Shown: in pieces, positions 1-5,812 of the stretch
How positions within the stretch are numbered: the first letter of the stretch is position 1
Layout: every line of letters begins with the position of its first letter
Assembly (NCBI GenBank): GCA_004555335.1
Contig: SFII01000072.1
Coordinates: forward strand, 1 to 7,484
DNA from: Coriobacteriaceae bacterium
Lineage (GTDB): Bacteria > Actinomycetota > Coriobacteriia > Coriobacteriales > Eggerthellaceae
Direction: 5' to 3'
Length of the DNA stretch: 7,484 nt
Notes under the pieces: generated by a model
Database searches by the model: none
What the model saw: the letters and a program-made list of their open reading frames with translations, nothing else
Told to the model about the DNA's origin: nothing
Program-made: the position numbers and the translations under genes

Positions 1-582
1 CCTTCCGGATCCGGCAAGACCACGCTGCTGAATATGCTCGGCGGCATGGATAGCTGCACTTCCGGCCAGATCCTGCTCGAGGGCAAAGACATCAGCAAGC
101 TCTCCGAGCGAGAGCTGACCCTCTATCGCAGGCATGACATCGGTTTCGTGTTCCAGTTCTATAACCTGGTCGCCAGCTTGACCGCGCTTGAGAACGTGGA
201 GTTGGCAAACCAGATCTGCAAGGACCCGCTTGATGCCGCCGAGGCATTGGAGATGGTGGGGCTGGGCCACAGGATGGGCAATTTCCCCGCCCAGCTTTCC
301 GGCGGCGAACAGCAGCGCGTGGCGATTGCGCGTGCATTGGCAAAAAATCCCAAGCTTCTGCTCTGCGACGAGCCCACGGGCGCATTGGACTACCAGACCG
401 GCAAGGCGATTCTCAAGTTGCTCCAGGACACCTGCAAATCCACGGGAAAGACCGTCGTCCTGATCACCCACAATTCTGCCTTTACCGAAATTGCGGACAG
501 GGTCGTTCATGTGCGCGAGGGAAAGGCGCTTTCGGTGGAAGTGAACGAGCATCCCGTATCGGCCGAAACTCTGGAATGGTAG
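1..582 (+). CDS. ABC transporter ATP-binding protein, MacB/LolD type (5' partial)
   Basis: This is the nucleotide-binding subunit of an ABC exporter; it hydrolyses ATP on the cytoplasmic face to drive the FtsX-type permease encoded next. The frame is open from base 1, and 193 residues are visible. The family usually has about 220-240, so roughly 30-40 N-terminal residues lie outside the window. Walker A starts at the edge (PSGSGKTT, fragment residues 1-8; the preceding Gly is cut off). The Q-loop Gln is about residue 52 (FVFQFYN), the signature LSGGEQ is 99-104, Walker B LLLCDEP follows with D123 and E124, and the D-loop ALD and the H-loop His (about 157, LITHN) are present. All catalytic motifs are intact. 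The TAG stop is 12 nt before the permease start, so the two are almost surely co-transcribed. Family membership is certain; the transported substrate is unknown. Confidence 0.96.
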   Translation, partial: PSGSGKTTLLNMLGGMDSCTSGQILLEGKDISKLSERELTLYRRHDIGFVFQFYNLVASLTALENVELANQICKDPLDAAEALEMVGLGHRMGNFPAQLSGGEQQRVAIARALAKNPKLLLCDEPTGALDYQTGKAILKLLQDTCKSTGKTVVLITHNSAFTEIADRVVHVREGKALSVEVNEHPVSAETLEW

Positions 583-594
583 TCGGAGGAACAC

Positions 595-3500
595 GTGTCA
601 GCATTCGCGAAGGATATCAGGCGCTCTATCCGCGGCTCCTTGGGCCGCTTCCTCGCCATCGCCGGCATTGCCGCCTTGGGCGTTGGCTTCTATGCGGGTC
701 TGCAGATGACCGAGCCGGACATGTTGGTTTCTGCCGACACCTATTACGACGATTACGACCTCATGGATGTCAGGGTGGTTTCCACCTTGGGTTTTTCCGA
801 TGACGATATTAGCAAGCTCGAAACGCTTGATGGCGTCGATGCGGTCATGGCCTCCAGGGAAACCGATGTGCTTGCAAGCGTCGGTTCCGAACAGTACGCC
901 ATGCGCATCCATTCCATCGATGGGGAAGACGGCGATGCATCCAAGCAGCCGCTGAACAAGCTCCAGCTTGCCGAAGGCCATTGGCCCGAAAAGTCCGGCG
1001 AATGCGTGATGCTTGCCGATGCCGTACTAACAGAGCCGGTGAAGATCGGCGATAAGGTGAGCGCGATCGACTGCATTTCGAAAATGGACGAAACGCTTGC
1101 GGAAACCGAATTCACCGTCGTCGGCTTCGTCCACTCTCCCTATTACACCTGCTCGAGCAATCTGGGCTCCACTTCGATCGGAAGCTCTTCCATCAAGCAG
1201 GTCATCTATGTACTGCCCCAGGATTTCGACGCCGACTTGCCTCCGACCGAGGTATTCATCTCCGTCGAGGGCGCATCGGATGAGTTGTGGGGAACCGAAG
1301 ATTACGACCGTAAGGTGGACGCCTTCCTTGCATCCCTTGCGCAAAAGCAGCCCGACTGGGAGGCGGACCGCACCCGCCAGGTGAAGGACGAGGCCCAGAA
1401 GAAGGTTGACGACGCCAAGGCGGAATTGGAAGACGCCCAGGCAGAGCTCGATTCCAGTGCAGATGATGCATACAGCCAGCTCGACGACGCCTTGGCGCAG
1501 CTTGAGAGCGCGGCGGCGACCATCGATAGCAGCTCGGCGCAATTGGATTCGGCCCGCAATCAGGCTGCCCAGGCGCAGTCGCAGCTGGATGCTTCCCGCC
1601 AAGATGCCGAAGCGCAGTTCGCCCAGGCCGAAGCCCAGCTGGACGAATTGGAGGCAGCGCAGGCGCAGATCGATCAGGGACAGGCCCAGCTCGATGGTGC
1701 TTGGGCGGCTGCCGGCATGAGCTACGATCAGGCTCTGGCGCTTCCTGAAACCGCCGCGGCACTGGAGACCCAGATGCAGGCGATAGATCCTGAGTCTGCA
1801 GAATATGCGGCGCTTGCCGCCCAGCTGGAGCAGGTGAACGGCGCTATTGCGGCAACCCAACCGCTTATCGCGCAGCAGCAGGCCTTCGATGAATCGAAGG
1901 CCCAGTTCGAAGCCGCTCTGGCCCAGGTGGGTTCGCTCGAGGCGGGCCGTCAGCAAATCGCCGATCAGCGTGCGGCTGCAGAACAGGAATTCGCCCAGGC
2001 CCAGTCCCAGATCGACCAGGCCTATGCCCAGATTTCCTCCGGTCAATCGAGCCTGGAATCCGGCATCGCCGATTATCATTCGGGGCTTTCCCGGTATGAG
2101 TCCTCAAAGGCGGAAGCCGAGCAGAAGATCGCCGATGGTCAGGCCGAAATCGATGACGGCCGCGCGGAAATCGAAGAAGCCCAAGCCGATGTGGACGCTA
2201 TCGAAGATGCCTCCTGGTACGTGCTCGACCGCTCGAAGAACTACGGCTGCGAAAGCTACAAGGGAGATGCCGAGCGTATCGGCAATATCGCCGCGGTCTT
2301 CCCGCTCATCTTCTTCTTAGTCGCAGCCTTGGTTGCGTTGACCACCATGACGCGCATGGTCGAAGAAGAACGCGTGATGATCGGCACCTACAAGGCCCTG
2401 GGCTACGGCAAGGGCAAGATCGCACTCAAATATCTGGCCTACGCGGCCATTGCAACCGTGGCGGGCAGCATCGTGGGAACGGTCATCCTGTCCCTTGCCC
2501 TGCCTTATGTGGTGCAGACGGCGTATGCAATCATCTATTACGTCCCCAAGTTCATGCTTCCCTTCGATTTGGGTATCGCCTTCATTTCCGGTGGCTTGGG
2601 ATTCGTCATCGTTCTGGGTGCGACTTTGGCAGCGCTCATGAAGACGCTTCGTGAAAAGCCCGCAGAGCTTATGCTTCCCCGAGCGCCCAAGGCCGGTAAG
2701 CGCATCCTGCTCGAGTGCATCCCTGCGCTTTGGAAGCGGGTCTCTTTTTCCTGGAAGGTCACTTTCCGAAACCTGTTCCGCTATAAGAAGCGCTTGTTCA
2801 TGACCTTGATCGGCATTGCGGGCTGCACGGGCCTGCTCCTGACCGGTTTGGGCTTGAGCGATTCGATCAACGACATCATCGACAAGCAGTACGGTCCCAT
2901 CATCAAATACGATACCGTCATCAGCTGCGAAGACGACATCTCCCAGCAATCGAAGGATGAACTGGAAAGCCTGCTTTCCGAAGGCGAATCCGAGCATCCC
3001 CATGCTTGGACCGCTTCGACCGACCTGCTCGCAGCTCCTGCCGATGCCCCGCAGATCGCCTGTACGGTGCTGGTGCCCCAAGACCCCGATTCCTTTGGGG
3101 AATTCGTTTCCCTCCATACGCGCAAAGAAGGCGAGCGCCTGGCCCTTCAGGGAGATGGCGCCATCGTCACCGAGAAGATCGCAAGCCTGATGGGCGTCGG
3201 TGTGGGCGATACGCTGATGCTCAACGAACAGGACGACTCGGGCAACATGACGGGCGTGACCCATGAGATCCCCATTGCGGGAATTGCCGAAAACTACACG
3301 GGACACTATGTGTACCTTACCGCCGATGACTATCGACAGATCTGGGGCGAGGATCCCGTGTTCGATAGGGTTCTGGTCGATGGTGCGGACGAACATGGCA
3401 ATCATGCTCAGTTCAGCAGCGCGGTCCGCGAAATCGAGGGTATCAACACCGTTGCCTTCAACAAGGACGTGGTGGAAACCTATCGCGAGATGCTCGCGAG

Positions 3501-3903
3501 CGTGAACATGGTCGTGGTCGTGCTTGTGCTTGCCGCCATGGCGCTGGCCTTCATCGTGCTCTATAACCTGACCAACATCAACATCATGGAACGCCAGAGG
3601 GAAATCGCGACTTTGAAGGTCCTGGGATTCCTCCCGCGCGAGGTGAGTGCCTATATCTTCAGGGAAACGTTGATCTTATCGGCAATCGGCGCCCTGATCG
3701 GTTTGATTCTGGGCGTGTTCATGGAAGGTTTCGTGGTCATCACCGCGGAAGTGGAAATGGTCATGTTCGGGCGCGCTATCCATCCCACCAGCTTCATCGG
3801 CGCCTTCGTGCTCACCCTGGTCTTCACCTTGATCGTCATGCTGGTCATGAGGCGCAGGCTCGCGAAGGTCGATATGGTCGAAAGCCTGAAATCCGTCGAG
3901 TAG
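595..3903 (+). CDS. Large FtsX/MacB-type ABC permease with extracytoplasmic coiled-coil hairpin
   Basis: This 1102-residue protein is the membrane partner of the upstream ATPase. The GTG start at 595 is chosen because GGAGGA (585-590) lies 4 nt upstream and TM1 (about residues 18-37) then sits close to the N terminus after a basic RRSIRGSLGR stretch. Order of parts: TM1; a MacB-like extracytoplasmic domain (about 40-250); a coiled coil rich in Ala, Gln, Glu and Asp (256-537), broken near 368-405 as a hairpin tip; the WYVLDR segment (541-546); FtsX unit 1 with TMs at about 562-588, 611-640 and 659-682; TM5 (about 734-758); a second extracytoplasmic domain (about 760-967); FtsX unit 2 with TMs at about 968-990, 1026-1048 and 1066-1087. 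Both units carry the FtsX cytoplasmic motif (EEERVMIGTYKALG from 590; ERQREIATLKVLG from 999). Eight TMs in one chain equal two four-TM type VII permeases fused. Proteins of this layout occur widely in Gram-positive bacteria; substrate and role are not established from sequence. Lipid or peptide export and mechanical signalling across the envelope are both possible. Confidence 0.93.
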   Translation: MSAFAKDIRRSIRGSLGRFLAIAGIAALGVGFYAGLQMTEPDMLVSADTYYDDYDLMDVRVVSTLGFSDDDISKLETLDGVDAVMASRETDVLASVGSEQYAMRIHSIDGEDGDASKQPLNKLQLAEGHWPEKSGECVMLADAVLTEPVKIGDKVSAIDCISKMDETLAETEFTVVGFVHSPYYTCSSNLGSTSIGSSSIKQVIYVLPQDFDADLPPTEVFISVEGASDELWGTEDYDRKVDAFLASLAQKQPDWEADRTRQVKDEAQKKVDDAKAELEDAQAELDSSADDAYSQLDDALAQLESAAATIDSSSAQLDSARNQAAQAQSQLDASRQDAEAQFAQAEAQLDELEAAQAQIDQGQAQLDGAWAAAGMSYDQALALPETAAALETQMQAIDPESAEYAALAAQLEQVNGAIAATQPLIAQQQAFDESKAQFEAALAQVGSLEAGRQQIADQRAAAEQEFAQAQSQIDQAYAQISSGQSSLESGIADYHSGLSRYESSKAEAEQKIADGQAEIDDGRAEIEEAQADVDAIEDASWYVLDRSKNYGCESYKGDAERIGNIAAVFPLIFFLVAALVALTTMTRMVEEERVMIGTYKALGYGKGKIALKYLAYAAIATVAGSIVGTVILSLALPYVVQTAYAIIYYVPKFMLPFDLGIAFISGGLGFVIVLGATLAALMKTLREKPAELMLPRAPKAGKRILLECIPALWKRVSFSWKVTFRNLFRYKKRLFMTLIGIAGCTGLLLTGLGLSDSINDIIDKQYGPIIKYDTVISCEDDISQQSKDELESLLSEGESEHPHAWTASTDLLAAPADAPQIACTVLVPQDPDSFGEFVSLHTRKEGERLALQGDGAIVTEKIASLMGVGVGDTLMLNEQDDSGNMTGVTHEIPIAGIAENYTGHYVYLTADDYRQIWGEDPVFDRVLVDGADEHGNHAQFSSAVREIEGINTVAFNKDVVETYREMLASVNMVVVVLVLAAMALAFIVLYNLTNINIMERQREIATLKVLGFLPREVSAYIFRETLILSAIGALIGLILGVFMEGFVVITAEVEMVMFGRAIHPTSFIGAFVLTLVFTLIVMLVMRRRLAKVDMVESLKSVE

Positions 3904-3939
3904 CAAAACGCTGCAAACGTGCGGCTTGGTAACGTATTC

Positions 3940-3976
3940 GGGGCCGGTTCCTACCTGGTGGGGGCCGGTCCTTTTA
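3940..3976 (+). terminator. Weak terminator-like repeat after the permease gene
   Basis: Two near-copies of GGGGCCGGT(T)CC lie at 3940-3951 and 3960-3971, followed by TTTT (3972-3975). GGCCGG of the first copy can pair with CCGGTCC of the second with one bulged T, giving a 6-bp stem before the T run. An alternative pairing is CTGGT (3955-3959) with ACCAG (3976-3980). The position 36 nt after the permease stop suits a transcript end, but the stem is imperfect and the T run short. Confidence 0.4.
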
Positions 3977-4028
3977 CCAGATTGCGGAAATATTTTTTTC
4001 TTCGCAAACATTCACGGGGTTTTCGCAC

Positions 4029-4058
4029 TTGCGCATGTGCCGCCTGGGATGGTTTAAT
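4029..4058 (+). promoter_or_regulatory. Candidate sigma-70-type promoter of the pyr operon
   Basis: TTGCGC (4029-4034) and TTTAAT (4053-4058) are separated by 18 nt; each is a partial match to TTGACA and TATAAT. An AT-rich block (3988-4002, including seven T) lies upstream. The predicted start near 4065 would begin the transcript almost directly at the PyrR-binding hairpin. The call rests on position and hexamer similarity only. Confidence 0.45.
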
Positions 4059-4060
4059 TT

Positions 4061-4101
4061 CAGTGTCCTTTAAAAGCGGTACAGAGAGACCGACAAGGCT
4101 G
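4061..4101 (+). promoter_or_regulatory. PyrR-binding RNA hairpin (anti-antiterminator)
   Basis: In the transcript, CCTT (4067-4070) pairs with AAGG (4095-4098), optionally extended by CAG (4061-4063) with CTG (4099-4101). The upper stem CGGT (4077-4080) pairs with ACCG (4089-4092). Between the stems lies a one-sided bulge, TAAAAG (4071-4076), rich in purines. The tip contains CAGAGA (4082-4087), matching the CNGNGA hexaloop of known PyrR-binding sites, followed by GACC where the consensus has GGYU. PyrR bound to UMP/UTP should stabilise this fold and sequester 4092-4100, the left arm of the antiterminator. Known: PyrR families bind this loop. Inferred: that this operon's PyrR binds here. Confidence 0.85.
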
Positions 4102-4150
4102 CAAGGCTGCAAATGACACAACAAGCAGTACGCAACCCGAAGCCTTTGTC
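4092..4150 (+). promoter_or_regulatory. pyr antiterminator pairing
   Basis: GACAAGGCT (4092-4100) can pair with AGCCTTTGTC (4141-4150) as nine base pairs with one bulged T. This pairing uses the 3' side of the PyrR hairpin and the 5' arm of the terminator, so it excludes both. It is therefore the read-through form expected when pyrimidines are low and PyrR is off the RNA. A second register, CAAGGCT (4102-4108) with AGCCTTTG, is also possible because the arm is duplicated. Confidence 0.75.
4095..4110 (+). repeat. Perfect 8-bp tandem repeat in the attenuator switching arm
   Basis: AAGGCTGC occurs twice back to back (4095-4102 and 4103-4110). The first copy belongs to the PyrR hairpin and the antiterminator. 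The second copy can substitute for it in the antiterminator while leaving the PyrR hairpin intact. Confidence 0.9.
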
Positions 4151-4169
4151 TGATGCAAAGGCATTTTTT
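4142..4169 (+). terminator. pyr attenuator intrinsic terminator
   Basis: GCCTTTG (4142-4148) pairs perfectly with CAAAGGC (4156-4162) around a 7-nt loop, followed by A and six T (4164-4169). It lies about 109 nt before the pyrR start codon and cannot terminate the permease operon without also stopping the pyr transcript. Together with the upstream switch, this makes it a regulated leader terminator. Confidence 0.88.
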
Positions 4170-4182
4170 ATGCCCGCATCAG
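4150..4182 (+). promoter_or_regulatory. Alternative hairpin overlapping the attenuator terminator
   Basis: CTGATGC (4150-4156) pairs with GCATCAG (4176-4182), and GGCAT (4160-4164) pairs with ATGCC (4170-4174). The result is a 12-bp stem with an AAA/C internal loop and a TTTTT tip. It uses the 3' arm and the T run of the terminator, so it can exist only in read-through RNA. It may be compatible with the antiterminator, meeting it at position 4150. Its role is inferred. Confidence 0.6.
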
Positions 4183-4264
4183 GCGCTTGTGTGATCGGGT
4201 AGGGTAGTGCGGGTTCGCGCTCCATACCCGGACCATGGGGTTTGTCTGTTCGCACCTCATTATT

Positions 4265-4272
4265 GAAAGGAG
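4265..4272 (+). promoter_or_regulatory. pyrR ribosome-binding site
   Basis: GAAAGGAG ends 5 nt before the ATG at 4278. It selects this start over an in-frame GTG at 4242, which would add 12 residues (MSVRTSLLKGVC) not expected in PyrR and would place this Shine-Dalgarno inside the gene. Confidence 0.85.
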
Positions 4273-4277
4273 TGTGT

Positions 4278-4868
4278 ATGAACGGAAACCAGCAGACGAA
4301 ATCCGTATGCATGGATGCTGCGGAAATCGAACGTTCGCTTATGCGCATCGCGCACCAGATCCTGGAAGCGAACCACGGCGCGAAGAACATCGCGCTTGTT
4401 GGCATCGTCACACGCGGTGACATCCTGGCAAGGATGCTCGTAGAGAAGATCGAGGAAATCGAAGGGGTCAAGGTTCCCTTCGGCCACCTGGACATCAGCT
4501 TCTACCGCGATGACTTCGCCACCTATCTTTCTCCCGAAGTGCTCAGCACCAACATCCCCTTCGACGTGGACGGCAAGGACATCATTCTGGTCGATGACAT
4601 CCTCTACACCGGCCGCACCATCCGCTCCGCGCTCGATGCGCTCATGGACATCGGTCGTCCCGCCACCGTGCAGCTGGCGGTTCTCATCGACCGTGGCCAT
4701 CGCGAGCTCCCCATCCGCGCGGACTTCGTGGGCAAGAACGTTCCTTCTTCCCGCGAAGAGAGCGTCCGTCTGTTCCTGGAAGAGGTTGACGGCCGTTCCG
4801 AAGTCGACATCATGCAGGTGGCCGCTGGCGGTCACGTTGGATCCGCACCTTTGGGAGGTGGCAACTAA
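4278..4868 (+). CDS. pyrR: Bifunctional pyr operon regulator / uracil phosphoribosyltransferase PyrR
   Basis: PyrR is a cytoplasmic type I phosphoribosyltransferase-fold protein. Bound to UMP or UTP it binds the pyr leader RNA and favours termination; many members also convert uracil plus PRPP to UMP. The protein has 196 residues, slightly longer than the usual 175-185. The PRPP-binding motif is intact at 101-114 (DIILVDDILYTGRT, acidic pair D106-D107). Other family blocks are GIVTRGDILA (42-51), DISFYRDD, and VQLAVLIDRGHRELPIRAD followed by GKNVPSS. V44 stands where Bacillus PyrR has Lys in GIKTRG. The C terminus ends in a short Gly-rich tail (AAGGHVGSAPLGGGN) beyond the usual end, which overlaps the pyrB ribosome-binding site. 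The TAA stop shares its last A with the pyrB ATG (TAATG), indicating translational coupling. The attenuator directly upstream supports autoregulation. Identification is firm; enzymatic UPRT activity is inferred. Confidence 0.97.
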   Translation: MNGNQQTKSVCMDAAEIERSLMRIAHQILEANHGAKNIALVGIVTRGDILARMLVEKIEEIEGVKVPFGHLDISFYRDDFATYLSPEVLSTNIPFDVDGKDIILVDDILYTGRTIRSALDALMDIGRPATVQLAVLIDRGHRELPIRADFVGKNVPSSREESVRLFLEEVDGRSEVDIMQVAAGGHVGSAPLGGGN

Positions 4869-5812
4869 TGTCTTTCAACCACAAGCATCTGATCGACATC
4901 ACCGAGTACTCGGCTGATGACATCATGCAGATCCTGGAGACCGCCCAGCGCTTCAGGTCCGTTAACGAGCGTCGTATCAAGAAGATTCCTACCCTGAAGG
5001 GCTTCACGGTAGTGAACATGTTCAACGAGCCTTCTACCCGTACGCGCTCCTCCTTCGAAATCGCCGAAAAGCGACTGAGCTGCGACAGCCTGAACTTCGG
5101 CGGCTCCTCCACCTCCACCGTCAAGGGCGAAAGCCTGGTGGACACCGTGGAAACCCTGTGCGCTTACAAGATCGACATGATCATCGTGCGCGACAAGCAT
5201 GCCGGCGTGCCCCGCAAGATCGCCGATGTTTCCGGCGCCCATGTCATCGACGCCGGTGACGGCAAGCACCAGCATCCTACCCAGGCCCTGCTGGACCTGT
5301 ACTCCATCTGGCAGGCCAAGGGCGATCTGAACGGCCTGAAGGTGGGCATCGTCGGTGACATCGGACACTCCCGTGTGTGCGGCTCCCTTATCCCCGCGCT
5401 CAAGATCATGGGCTGCGAAGTCACCGTCATCGCGCCTCCCACCCTCATGCCCGCACGTCCCGAAGTGCTCGGTGCCGACCATGTCACCTGCAAGATCGAG
5501 GAAGCGCTTCCCGAACTGGACGTCGTCTACATGCTGCGTATCCAGCGCGAGCGTCTGGAAGGTGCGCCCTATCCCAGCCTGCGCGAGTACAACATGCTCT
5601 TCGGCCTCACCCAGGAGCGCGAGCGCATGATGAAGCGCGACGCTATCATCTGCCATCCCGGCCCCATCAACCGCGGTGTCGAGCTGGACAGCTTCATGGC
5701 CGACCATCCCGAACGTTCGGTCATTCTCGACCAGGTCTATGCCGGTATCCTGACCCGCATGGCCGCCCTGTACCTGCTGCTTGGAGGGAGCGAAGATGGC
5801 ATTACTGCTTAA
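4868..5812 (+). CDS. pyrB: Aspartate carbamoyltransferase catalytic chain
   Basis: PyrB condenses carbamoyl phosphate and L-aspartate to N-carbamoyl-L-aspartate, the committed step of de novo pyrimidine synthesis in the cytoplasm. The chain of 314 residues matches the usual 300-315. The carbamoyl-phosphate motif is FNEPSTRTRSSFE (52-64, with S56-T57-R58-T59-R60). The neighbouring-subunit loop SSTSTVKGESL carries K86. HQHPTQALLDLYSI starts at 134 (H134, Q139), and the aspartate side has MLRIQRER and HPGPINRGVE (from 263). All key residues are present. The start ATG at 4868 has GGAGGTG (4854-4860) 7 nt upstream and overlaps the pyrR stop by 1 nt; the 3' end overlaps pyrC by 17 nt. No pyrI-like regulatory chain is seen, so control is probably mainly by PyrR on the leader. 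Leucine codons are dominated by CTG, unlike the upstream permease, which uses much TTG; this hints at higher expression. Confidence 0.98.
   Translation: MSFNHKHLIDITEYSADDIMQILETAQRFRSVNERRIKKIPTLKGFTVVNMFNEPSTRTRSSFEIAEKRLSCDSLNFGGSSTSTVKGESLVDTVETLCAYKIDMIIVRDKHAGVPRKIADVSGAHVIDAGDGKHQHPTQALLDLYSIWQAKGDLNGLKVGIVGDIGHSRVCGSLIPALKIMGCEVTVIAPPTLMPARPEVLGADHVTCKIEEALPELDVVYMLRIQRERLEGAPYPSLREYNMLFGLTQERERMMKRDAIICHPGPINRGVELDSFMADHPERSVILDQVYAGILTRMAALYLLLGGSEDGITA
5783..5790 (+). promoter_or_regulatory. pyrC ribosome-binding site inside pyrB
   Basis: GGAGGGAG within the last codons of pyrB lies 5 nt (8 nt from the GGAGG core) before ATG 5796. It selects this start over the in-frame TTG at 5781, which precedes the site. 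Confidence 0.85.

Larger units (their letters stand above)
4064..4277 (+). ncRNA. pyr operon 5' leader
   Basis: This is the untranslated leader from the predicted start to the pyrR ATG. It contains the PyrR hairpin, antiterminator, terminator and alternative hairpin listed separately. The last 95 nt (4183-4277) hold no gene; the only fold seen there is CGGGT (4210-4214) with ACCCG (4226-4230), and nothing obvious masks the pyrR ribosome-binding site. The leader 5' end depends on the uncertain promoter call. Confidence 0.65.

Noticed and set aside
1027..2079. A 350-codon minus-strand frame opposite the coiled coil.
   Set aside because: Repetitive Leu/Gly/Arg pattern mirrors the Gln/Ala/Glu codons of the coiled coil on the other strand; no independent evidence.
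595..3903. The Ala/Gln-rich repetitive section as a sign of a separate gene or a DNA repeat array.
   Set aside because: The frame is continuous, the pattern is amino-acid heptad-like rather than exact DNA repeats, and known-style FtsX parts flank it on both sides.
3982..4007. TTGCG/CGCAA inverted repeat around a T-rich stretch as a terminator.
   Set aside because: The T run lies in the loop rather than after the stem and the stem is only 5 bp (plus weak extensions), so it does not fit an intrinsic terminator on this strand.
4113..4202. A 29-codon ORF (MTQQAVRNPKPLSD...) running through the pyr terminator, with a weak AAGG upstream, as a possible leader peptide.
   Set aside because: The Shine-Dalgarno match belongs to the switching arm, a stop-free run of this length is common by chance, and the PyrR hairpin already explains regulation. 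Conservation of the frame in relatives would reopen it.
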